A DNA stretch of 64,000 nt, taken from positions 3,224,001 through 3,288,000 of the forward strand of contig NZ_UESZ01000001.1 of NCBI RefSeq assembly GCF_900108585.1, in the 5' to 3' direction. Within the stretch, counting starts at the first letter, position 1. Every line of letters starts with the position of its first letter. The position numbers were made by a program, and so were the translations under genes. The notes under the pieces were generated by a model. That model saw only the letters and a program-made list of their open reading frames with translations, had not been told where the DNA came from and ran no database searches. The stretch is from Branchiibius hedensis. Lineage in GTDB: Bacteria > Actinomycetota > Actinomycetes > Actinomycetales > Dermatophilaceae. This document shows positions 57,027-64,000 of the stretch, piece after piece.

Positions 57027-58361
57027 TCAGCTGCTCACCGCGGTGCTCAGGGCACGCTTCTCGCCTGCTTCGATCTCCGCCAGAAGGTCAACGACGTACC
57101 GTGCGAAGTCGATCTGGATCGTGTGCCGGTGAGCGGCGTAGTACTGGGCCAGGTGGTTGGCTTCGTCCTCCACCATGATCCGCTCCTGGTCCTCGACGCT
57201 GGGCAACACGTATTGCCCCGTCAACAGTCGCGCCAGAAGCTTCGACTGCTGCTCGGCGAGGTTGACGATCGTCGGTGACGACTGCGCGAGTCCGACGAAA
57301 TAGAGATGCTCCAATCCCGGCTTCATCATCCGCTTGAAGAGCGGGTAGCGGTGCTCGGAGTCGGGGTGCAGCGTCGTGTCGGCGTCGTCGAAGAAGGGAA
57401 AGCTCATGTCGTATCCCGTGGCCGCCACGATGACATCCGCCTCGACGCTGCTGCCGTCCGCAAGGCAGACCCGTTTGCCGTCCAATCGGACGATTTCCTT
57501 GAGCATGTGGATATCGCCCGACCCCGCCTTGGTCAGGAAGTCCGCGCTCACCGACGGGTGAGCGGCGAGCGGCTCGTGGTCCGGTTCCGGCAAGCCGTAA
57601 CTACTCATCGACCCCACTAGATCACGGATGATCTTCCGGGACGCCTCCAGCGCAACCTCTTTCGGCACGTCCGGAGGTGCCATCACCTTGTCGGCGGCGA
57701 CCCCGTTGCGATACTTCGGCAGCACCCACACCCCACGCCGCGCGGACACGTAGAGCTTCTCCGCCATCCACGGGCTCGAAAGCTCCGAAGCGATGTCGAG
57801 CGCCGAGTTACCCAGGCCCACCACGATGACGCGCTTCCCGCGCATCTCGATCGGGTCGAAGGGGTTGACGTAATGGTGGGAGTGGATGATGTCGCCGTCG
57901 AATTCGCCGGGCCAGTCGGGCAGCGACGGCTTCCAGTGGTGACCGTTGGCGACGACCAGGTCGGTGTAGGAGCGGGTTTCGCCGGTCGACAAGCGCACAT
58001 CCCAGCCACCGTCCGGACGCCGCGACGCCCGCTCGACCTCGGTGTTGAACTCGATCGCCGGTCGCAGACCGAACTCATCGACGTACGCCTTGAAGTAGTC
58101 GTGGATGAGTGTGTGGTGCGGGAAGTCGGGGTAGTCCGGGGGCGCCGGGAAGTCCTCGAACTCCAACCGGGCGGTGGACGTGTCGATATGCAGCGATTCG
58201 TAAACCGACGAGCGACCGTTGGGGTTGCGGAAGTACCAGTTGCCCCCGACGTCATCGCTCATCTCGAACTGGTCGTAGGAGATCCCGAACTCCTTGAGCC
58301 GTTTGGCGGTGGTGATCCCGGAGCATCCGGCTCCGATGATGCAGACGTGAGCGTTGGTCAT
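57027..58361 (-). CDS. flavin-containing monooxygenase (FMO-type)
   Basis: This is a 444-residue flavoprotein. The FAD-binding motif CIIGAGCSGITTAKRL lies at the N-terminus, FEMSDDVGGNWYFRNPNGR follows, and the second Rossmann motif VIVVGLGNSALDIAS binds NADPH. The chain ends with an FMO-type C-terminal part containing ATGYDMSFPFF. It would oxygenate a soft nucleophile or carry out Baeyer-Villiger oxidation of a ketone. It lies 14 nt after the serine hydrolase gene on the same strand, so a monooxygenase-esterase pair is plausible. Confidence 0.9.
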   Translation of the reverse strand: MTNAHVCIIGAGCSGITTAKRLKEFGISYDQFEMSDDVGGNWYFRNPNGRSSVYESLHIDTSTARLEFEDFPAPPDYPDFPHHTLIHDYFKAYVDEFGLRPAIEFNTEVERASRRPDGGWDVRLSTGETRSYTDLVVANGHHWKPSLPDWPGEFDGDIIHSHHYVNPFDPIEMRGKRVIVVGLGNSALDIASELSSPWMAEKLYVSARRGVWVLPKYRNGVAADKVMAPPDVPKEVALEASRKIIRDLVGSMSSYGLPEPDHEPLAAHPSVSADFLTKAGSGDIHMLKEIVRLDGKRVCLADGSSVEADVIVAATGYDMSFPFFDDADTTLHPDSEHRYPLFKRMMKPGLEHLYFVGLAQSSPTIVNLAEQQSKLLARLLTGQYVLPSVEDQERIMVEDEANHLAQYYAAHRHTIQIDFARYVVDLLAEIEAGEKRALSTAVSS

Positions 58362-58375
58362 CGTGGTGTTGCTCC

Positions 58376-59506
58376 TCAGGCGGTGGGTTGCGGATCGAGG
58401 CAGGCAAAGGCGGTGCGGACGTACTCATCGGTGCGGGGCGAAGAAATGAGGTGGTTGGCCATGGAGTTCGGGGTGTAGGCAAACGTCATCCGCCGATCGA
58501 CGTCGTTGACGACGATCGCGCCGCCGTACCCCGTCCACCAACAAACGCGTCCGTCGGGTACGGCGGGTGCTGACGTCATCGGCAAGCCGAACCCCACGCC
58601 GTACCGGACGGGGGCACCCAGCACCAGGTCGATCCCTTCGGCCTGGACGTCGAAGATTCGCCGTACGGTGGCCTCGCTCAGCAGGCCCCCGCTGCCGCAC
58701 GTGATCGCCGACTGCGCCAGCGCGACACCGCGCGCGTTGCCGTGGCCAGCTGCGGCGCCCACCTCGCTGCGCCGCCAGGCAACGGAGTTGCAGACCGTCG
58801 CGGGCAGGAGCGGATTGGTCATCGTCCGCAGTAGGAAGCTGACCGCGGGTAGCGCCGAGTAGTCGATGTTGGACGGAGGCGGCGGAACGAGGTCAGCGCA
58901 ACGCATCAGGGCTTCATCGGGCACACCCAGGAAGAAGTCGTTGTTGCCGGTCGGCTCGAGCACCAACTCGTCGATGACCTGCGCCAGTGTGCGACCCAGC
59001 GCGTTGCGGACTATGCCGTCGAGGAGATGACCATGGTTGACCAGTTGGTAGGCGGGCGCGGATCCGGCCTGGTACCAGGGGGATACGTCGGCGAGCCACG
59101 ATTCGGTCAGCTGGAGGTCCACCAGGTCATCGACCGTCACCTTCCGATCCCAGCCCGGAACTCCGCTGGCGTGCCCGAGGACCTGACGCACGATTACGGC
59201 GTCCTTACCGTGGGCACCGAACGCCGGCCAGTAGCGCGCGACCGGAGCGTCGAGATCGAGCCGGTCGTCATCCACCAGCGCCAGGACCGCGAGTGCGGCC
59301 ATCGTTTTGGTGACCGACCAGACCTGCACGATCGTGTCGCGCTGCCAGGAGACCCCTGGCTGTGCCTGGCCACCCCAGGCGTCCACGACCAACTCGCCGT
59401 CGAGCACGACAGCAACCGCCGCGCCGACATCGGTCCCGTCCTGCAGGTTACGAGCCAGCAGATCGGCCAACGGCGCGAAGCGCGCAGTCCAGTCGCCTTC
59501 GACCAT
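58376..59506 (-). CDS. beta-lactamase-family serine hydrolase (EstB-like esterase)
   Basis: This 376-residue protein has the class C beta-lactamase fold. The catalytic SxxK is in VWSVTKTMAALAVL, and the Tyr lies in APAYQLVNHGHLLDG. A third-motif WTGYGGA region is near the C-terminus. No signal peptide is seen, so it is probably a cytoplasmic esterase or lactonase. It forms a two-gene unit with the downstream monooxygenase. Confidence 0.88.
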   Translation of the reverse strand: MVEGDWTARFAPLADLLARNLQDGTDVGAAVAVVLDGELVVDAWGGQAQPGVSWQRDTIVQVWSVTKTMAALAVLALVDDDRLDLDAPVARYWPAFGAHGKDAVIVRQVLGHASGVPGWDRKVTVDDLVDLQLTESWLADVSPWYQAGSAPAYQLVNHGHLLDGIVRNALGRTLAQVIDELVLEPTGNNDFFLGVPDEALMRCADLVPPPPSNIDYSALPAVSFLLRTMTNPLLPATVCNSVAWRRSEVGAAAGHGNARGVALAQSAITCGSGGLLSEATVRRIFDVQAEGIDLVLGAPVRYGVGFGLPMTSAPAVPDGRVCWWTGYGGAIVVNDVDRRMTFAYTPNSMANHLISSPRTDEYVRTAFACLDPQPTA

Positions 59507-59568
59507 GCGGTCAACCTATCGCTTGCTTGGTTCGAGGGGAAGGGGCGCGCCGTCGCCCACGCTGATGT

Positions 59569-59582
59569 AGCAAGCGCTTGCT
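59569..59582. promoter_or_regulatory. 14-bp perfect palindrome AGCAAGCGCTTGCT
   Basis: The palindrome sits between the serine hydrolase and the MBL hydrolase genes and overlaps the likely promoter region of the latter. Its size suits a TetR-family dimer, of the kind that controls catabolic CoA pathways in Actinobacteria. No regulator gene is adjacent within the window. Confidence 0.5.
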
Positions 59583-59595
59583 TTATGGTGAAGAA

Positions 59596-59655
59596 ATGTC
59601 ACGTGTCGATGAGCTCATCGCGGCGTCGCGACGCCGCCCGCAGGAGGCGCCGTGA
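59596..59655 (+). CDS. possible 19-codon leader peptide
   Basis: A short frame MSRVDELIAASRRRPQEAP ends exactly at the MBL hydrolase start (GTGA overlap), covering its ribosome site AGGAGG. It would be translationally coupled to the next gene. No ribosome site is obvious before its own ATG, so it may be fortuitous. Confidence 0.25.
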   Translation: MSRVDELIAASRRRPQEAP

Positions 59656-60770
59656 ATGATCGCGTGAGTCCGCGGGTCACCGGCGATGCGCAGTACGCCG
59701 CGTGGCAACGTCGCGAGACCCCTCCCGTCGAGCAGGTGCGACCGGGCCTGTGGTCCATCCCGCTGCCGAACCCCGACAGCGGTATCCGCTATGTGCTCTG
59801 TTACCTGGTCGAACACGACGACGGCGTCCTCGTGGTGGATCCCGGCTGGAACGACGAGCGATCGTGGGTCGCCTTGGTCGGCGGTCTGCAACGCGCAGGC
59901 CGCACCGCGGCGGAGGTCAGCGGGATCGTCGTGACTCACGCCCATCCGGACCATCTCGGCGGTGCCAGACGGCTGCGCGCCGAATCCGGGGCTCCCGTCC
60001 TGATGCACCAGGCTGATCAGGCCCTGCTACCAGTGGACGCCGGCGATCCGAGTGCCATCCTCGATCGCACCGGCCCCTGGCTGGCTCGGCAGGGCTGCCC
60101 CCCGCAGCTGGTCACGGAGTTCGGCACCGACACCGCGGAGCTTGCCACCTACTTCCACCTCAGCCGACCGGACGGCTTCCTCGAGGACGGTGATCGGCTG
60201 CCGCTCGCCGGCCGGGACTGGATCGCGATCCACACCCCTGGACACACCCCCGGCCATCTGTGTCTGCACGCGCGCGACGAGCGGCTGCTCCTGACTGGTG
60301 ACCATCTGTTGCCGCGGATCACGCCTGCCGTCTCCGCCTTCCCCGCCAGCGGGCCGCACCCGCTGGCGAGCTACTTGCGCTCGCTGTCGCGCGCCGGCGC
60401 GCTCGACGTCGATGAGGTGCTGCCCGCCCACGAGTGGCGATTCGCTGGCCTCGCCGAGCGGTCCGAGGCGGTCGCCGAGCATCACGCCCAGCGGGAAGAG
60501 GAAGTGCTCGCACTGCTGGCCGACGGGCCGGCGCCCGCGGCCCGGCTCACCGAGCAGCTGACCTGGTCTCGCCCGTGGAGTGACATCCGCCCCTCGATGC
60601 GCCGGATGGCGGTCGCCGAGACCGTAGCCCATCTGCAGCTGCTGCGCGACAACGGTCAACTGACGGTCGAGCAGCGCGATGCCGTGGACATCTGGCAACG
60701 TGCCGACCTTGCTGCAGCCCCCGACGAGCTCGCGACCACTGCCGGGGGCGACGAGCTCGCAGGCGCCTGA
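59652..60770 (+). CDS. metallo-beta-lactamase-fold hydrolase (LACTB2-like)
   Basis: This is a 372-residue protein. The metal motif THAHPDHLGGARRLR, the downstream IHTPGHTPGHLCLHA and LLTGDHLLPR complete the binuclear zinc site. A C-terminal winged-helix-like extension (RMAVAETVAHLQLLRDNGQL) is typical of the LACTB2/endoribonuclease-like clade. GTG start follows GCAGGAGG. It precedes the acyl-CoA synthetase by 24 nt, so a thioesterase or CoA-related role is likely. Confidence 0.85.
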   Translation: MNDRVSPRVTGDAQYAAWQRRETPPVEQVRPGLWSIPLPNPDSGIRYVLCYLVEHDDGVLVVDPGWNDERSWVALVGGLQRAGRTAAEVSGIVVTHAHPDHLGGARRLRAESGAPVLMHQADQALLPVDAGDPSAILDRTGPWLARQGCPPQLVTEFGTDTAELATYFHLSRPDGFLEDGDRLPLAGRDWIAIHTPGHTPGHLCLHARDERLLLTGDHLLPRITPAVSAFPASGPHPLASYLRSLSRAGALDVDEVLPAHEWRFAGLAERSEAVAEHHAQREEEVLALLADGPAPAARLTEQLTWSRPWSDIRPSMRRMAVAETVAHLQLLRDNGQLTVEQRDAVDIWQRADLAAAPDELATTAGGDELAGA

Positions 60771-60794
60771 CGCGCACCAACAGAAAGGACAACG

Positions 60795-62396
60795 ATGGGC
60801 ACCACCAGCGGCGGACTCCCGTTGGTGCCTGCGCTGGACCGGATCCTGCAGGAGCGACCTGATCTGCCCATCACCCTGGCTGGGGAGCGGCACACGGTCA
60901 CCGAGCTGGAGGATCGCGCACGCCGGCTGGCGGCAGCGATCTCGGAGCACACCTCCCCCGGCGACCGCGTCGGCGTCATGGCGCGCAACGGAGAGACGGC
61001 ACTGCTGGCCTGGTGGGCCGGGACGATGTGCGGCACGTTGGTCACGCCGTACAACACCAGCAACCGCGGTGACGTGCTCACCCATCAGGTGTCGGACAGC
61101 GAGCCGGCGCTGATGATCACCGACCCTGAGCATCTGCCTGTCATCGGCGCTTCGGTGGCCGCCCCACATCTGCGGCTGCCGCTCATCCTCGGCTCGGGCG
61201 CCGATGAGCGCGACGACACACAACTGGGGCCTTGGACGGTCCGACACGATCTGGAAACGGTTGTGGCGCAGTCGGATCGGCTGGCGAAGGTGGCGCCACC
61301 CGAGCCGTTCGCCACCAGTCACCTGATCTACACGTCGGGGACGACGGGTGCCTCCAAGGCGTGCCAGGTGAGCCACGGATACGTCGGCAACTTCGCCCGA
61401 CAGGTCCGGGAGAATCTCGGGCGCACCGCACAGGACGGTCTATGGACTGCGTTGCCGCTCTTCCATCTCGCCGCCGTAACGCACACCCTGGGCTCGCTGC
61501 AGGTCGGCGCGCCAATCGACATCGCTGCCCGCTTCTCAGTCACCGGCTTCTGGGCCGAAGTGCTGCGATCCGGGGCGACCACTGCGGCGCTCATGGGATC
61601 GATGCTGCCGATGATCGCCGCCGCGCCGGACTCTGCCGACACGGCGGCGGCATACGGTCGGCTGCGCACGGTTTCCGGATCGCCGGTGACCCCCGAACTG
61701 GCCGCGGTGTGGCGCGAGCGCTTCGGAGTCGAGCGGGTGGGAGCCGGTGTCTACGGGATGACCGAGGCCGCGCTGATCACCAGCACGCCGGCCGGGCAGT
61801 ACCGCCCCGGCTCGGCGGGGATGCCGAGCGACTCCTTCGAGGTGCGGATAGTCGGCGAGCAGGACAATCCGCTGCCGACCGGTCAGATCGGTGAAATCGT
61901 GGTGCGACCGCTGCGTCCCGACGTGATGTTCACCGGCTACTGGCGCCAGCCGGAGCGAACCCTGGATGCGTTCCGCGGGCTGTGGTTTCACTGCGGCGAC
62001 TACGGCCGCTTCGATGACGCCGGCCACCTGCACTTCGTCGACCGCGGGAAGGACTATCTGCGTCGCGGAGGCGAGAACATCTCGAGCGTGGAGATCGAGC
62101 AGGTCATCGCCCAGCATCCCCAGGTGCGCGAGGTAGCAGTCCACGCGGTGCAGTCGCCGCTCGCCGAGGACGACCTCAAGGTCACCATCGTTGCTAGGGA
62201 CGGATGCCGGATCGATGAGCAGGAGTTCTTCGACTGGGTGCGCCCACGAGTCCCGCGCTACGCGGTGCCGTCGCACGTCGAGGTCCGCACGCAGTTGCCG
62301 AAGAACTCAGTGGGCCGGGTCTTGAAGCACGTGCTTCGGGCCGAAGGAGTCACCGCGGCCACGTGGAGCACCGACCCCAGAGCTGGCGAACGCTGA
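60795..62396 (+). CDS. acyl-CoA synthetase (AMP-forming, class I)
   Basis: This is a 533-residue adenylate-forming enzyme. The P-loop is LIYTSGTTGASKACQVSHG, and VYGMTEAALITS provides the A5 region. The aspartate for ribose binding is in GLWFHCGDYGRFDDAGHLHF, and the hinge and Lys motif is PKNSVGRVLK. It activates a fatty or aromatic acid to its CoA thioester. Same strand and operon as the MBL hydrolase. Confidence 0.93.
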   Translation: MGTTSGGLPLVPALDRILQERPDLPITLAGERHTVTELEDRARRLAAAISEHTSPGDRVGVMARNGETALLAWWAGTMCGTLVTPYNTSNRGDVLTHQVSDSEPALMITDPEHLPVIGASVAAPHLRLPLILGSGADERDDTQLGPWTVRHDLETVVAQSDRLAKVAPPEPFATSHLIYTSGTTGASKACQVSHGYVGNFARQVRENLGRTAQDGLWTALPLFHLAAVTHTLGSLQVGAPIDIAARFSVTGFWAEVLRSGATTAALMGSMLPMIAAAPDSADTAAAYGRLRTVSGSPVTPELAAVWRERFGVERVGAGVYGMTEAALITSTPAGQYRPGSAGMPSDSFEVRIVGEQDNPLPTGQIGEIVVRPLRPDVMFTGYWRQPERTLDAFRGLWFHCGDYGRFDDAGHLHFVDRGKDYLRRGGENISSVEIEQVIAQHPQVREVAVHAVQSPLAEDDLKVTIVARDGCRIDEQEFFDWVRPRVPRYAVPSHVEVRTQLPKNSVGRVLKHVLRAEGVTAATWSTDPRAGER

Positions 62397-62485
62397 TCAC
62401 TCAGCCTGCAGGGGCGGCCATCCCACGCGGGGATTGCCTCAGACTGGTGCCAGCGCTACCTGCCCACATTGCCTGGTGAAAGTAA

Positions 62486-63490
62486 TTACTGCACAACTAG
62501 ATTCACCCTCGCAGTGGCCAACACGTGGTCGCCCAGCGAATTGGAGCCTCGGACGTCGACCGTCACGATTGGCCCGTTGACGCTGGTGACCGCGCCGGTC
62601 AACTGCAGGGTGTCTCCGGGGTGGTTCTGCACGGCCAGCCGAGCATCGAACGCGACGATCTCGGCTTCGGGTCCGGCCCAGTCCGTGAGGTAGCAGTTGA
62701 TCAGGCCAGCGGTGCCGAGAATGTTCATGTAGACATCCCGAGCGCCGCGGGCCTGGGCGGCGTCCCGATCCAGATGCACGTCGTTGAAGTCGTGTGTCGC
62801 TGTCGCGAGGGCGGCGATCGACGCCTGAGTGACGGGGATCGTCGCTGGGGGAAGGTGACCACCGGGCCTGAGTTGCGCGGGGAGCAGCGTCGCCGTCGCT
62901 CGAGGCCGCCGAACCGGCGGCGGCACCGGCCAGGGGTGGCCCGGCGGTCCCCCGGTTGCCCGCCCGGCTGGCTCCGGCGGACGGGTTCTGGGATCCCAGC
63001 GCAGCATCCGCAGAAGCACGCTGCCCACGGATTCGCCTGCCAACGTGCGGTATTCGCTGAGGAGATCCACGAAATGACCTCGGCCGAGACGGGTGCTCTT
63101 CTGCGATGAGACCGCCGTGATCGACGGGTATTGCGCCAGCAGCTCCCCCGGCCGCAACGGGCGCGCGTAGCGATGTGACGTCTGAACGGCAGCCACCGAG
63201 GTGTATCCGCGCTCAGCGAGGACGGCGTTCACCCGGTCGAGGCTCTCACCCTGACGATGGGTCCTACGGTTGCCGGGCAGCGTCCACATGTTCAGGCTCG
63301 TCGCGGGCGCGATGATCCCACCCCATCGCGAGGCCGCCGCCCACGCCGGATCCTGGTAGGCCGGATTCTCATCACCGACGGCCTCGCACCAGATCCGGAT
63401 CGCTTGCTCGGTGATCGGGTCCTTCGCCACGCGCGGCGGGTCGGTGAGTCCGACAAGACCGGCCAGCCGACGGGCGAAGTCGTCGATCAC
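62486..63490 (-). CDS. double hot-dog enoyl-CoA hydratase-like (MaoC) protein
   Basis: This is a 334-residue protein starting at GTG at 63490. The N-terminal FAS1-like dehydratase domain has IRIWCEAVGDENPAYQDPAW. A Pro/Arg-rich linker lies near residues 170-215. The C-terminal hot-dog domain carries the hydratase motif THDFNDVHLDRDAAQARGA. The N-terminal pattern resembles the ChsH-type hydratases used in steroid side-chain breakdown. It overlaps the acyl-CoA dehydrogenase stop by 4 nt, so the two act together. Confidence 0.85.
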   Translation of the reverse strand: MIDDFARRLAGLVGLTDPPRVAKDPITEQAIRIWCEAVGDENPAYQDPAWAAASRWGGIIAPATSLNMWTLPGNRRTHRQGESLDRVNAVLAERGYTSVAAVQTSHRYARPLRPGELLAQYPSITAVSSQKSTRLGRGHFVDLLSEYRTLAGESVGSVLLRMLRWDPRTRPPEPAGRATGGPPGHPWPVPPPVRRPRATATLLPAQLRPGGHLPPATIPVTQASIAALATATHDFNDVHLDRDAAQARGARDVYMNILGTAGLINCYLTDWAGPEAEIVAFDARLAVQNHPGDTLQLTGAVTSVNGPIVTVDVRGSNSLGDHVLATARVNLVVQ

Positions 63491-64000
63491 GACGCAGGTA
63501 CGCCGAGGTCCGTGGCCAGTGCCTCGCGGTGCCACTGTGCCGTGCCCCACGATGCGGCATCGGCCCAGGCTCTCTTGGCGTACAACTGCAGGTCGTACTC
63601 GGTGGTGTAGCCCATGGCACCGTGGCACTGGATGGCCTGCCGGGCTGTCGTCCGTGCGGCGTCCGAGGCGGCGGCCTTCGCGGCGTGGACCTCACGCTGG
63701 GCGCCCGGCGCGCCGGCCGCGACCTGGGCGGCAGCGGACAGGACGAGGGGCGCCGCGAATTCCGTTGCCAGAGCGGCATCCGCGAGGTGGTGCTTGACGG
63801 CCTGGAACGACCCGATCGGAGCGCCGAACTGCTGACGATCGGTGACGTAGGCGACGGTGATGCCGAGCATTCGCCGGGCCACCCCCACCAACTCCGCGGC
63901 CGTCCCGAGGACACCGCGCAACCAGGCCCGGCGGACGATGTCCGGATCGTCAATTGTTGCGAGGAGCGTTGCGCCAGAGACATCTTCGAGAAGTGAGGCT
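63487..64000 (-). CDS. acyl-CoA dehydrogenase, C-terminal part (runs off the right edge)
   Basis: The visible part is about 170 residues of the C-terminal helical domain: RMLGITVAYVTDRQQFGAPI, SFQAVKHHLADAALATE and IQCHGAMGYTTEYDLQLYAK. These are signature segments of FAD-dependent acyl-CoA dehydrogenases, which form the 2,3-double bond. The GTGA overlap couples it to the hydratase downstream, matching consecutive beta-oxidation steps. Confidence 0.9.
   Translation of the reverse strand, partial: ASLLEDVSGATLLATIDDPDIVRRAWLRGVLGTAAELVGVARRMLGITVAYVTDRQQFGAPIGSFQAVKHHLADAALATEFAAPLVLSAAAQVAAGAPGAQREVHAAKAAASDAARTTARQAIQCHGAMGYTTEYDLQLYAKRAWADAASWGTAQWHREALATDLGVPAS

Overview
This is a high-GC actinobacterial chromosome segment that spans the replication origin. 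The order pcnA/cca, NUDIX hydrolase, DUF6049 protein, murJ, pseudokinase, trxB, trxA, parB, parA, rsmG, jag, yidC, yidD, rnpA, rpmH, dnaA, oriC, dnaN, gnd, recF, dciA, gyrB, gyrA, DUF3566, tRNA-Ile, tRNA-Ala is the classical actinobacterial origin block. The gnd gene between dnaN and recF, the DLW-39-like micro-protein between the two tRNAs, and the lack of sigM and cwlM beside trxBA suggest a member of the Micrococcales or a related order. The genus cannot be fixed from the sequence alone.
Layout: 1-3.2 kb holds a TetR/MFS efflux pair and an NAD(P)-binding oxidoreductase. 3.2-12.7 kb holds tRNA maturation, cell-envelope (murJ and neighbours) and thioredoxin genes. 12.8-18.9 kb is the leftward chromosome-segregation and membrane-insertion block, with three parS-like sites. 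19.4-32 kb is the rightward replication block with DnaA boxes in the dnaA-dnaN gap.
From 32.87 kb, directly after tRNA-Ala, to about 55.5 kb the chromosome becomes an insertion-sequence-rich accessory region. It has two IS21-family copies in inverse orientation, two IS256-family copies in the same orientation (one nested in an IS21 end), one IS481-family and one ISAs1-family element. Between them lie a decayed PIN-domain toxin-antitoxin locus, an operon-like FtsK/EccC-type ATPase plus WXG100-like protein cluster whose ATPase gene is split by IS481, a PQQ cluster (truncated quinoprotein dehydrogenase, MntP-like membrane protein, pqqA, pqqC, pqqD, pqqE and an overlapping Cys-rich small ORF), and an ArsR regulator split by IS21.
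From 55.5 kb to the right edge there is a predicted nucleotidyltransferase, a small membrane protein, a flavin monooxygenase, a serine hydrolase, and a CoA-linked catabolic group (MBL hydrolase, acyl-CoA synthetase, double hot-dog hydratase, acyl-CoA dehydrogenase).
The two most interesting systems are the FtsK/WXG100 cluster (37.9-44.5 kb), which looks like a minimal type VII-secretion-related machine, and the PQQ cluster (46.2-50.6 kb), unusual in an actinobacterium and carrying a dehydrogenase with a lanthanide-type Asp-Tyr-Asp signature.
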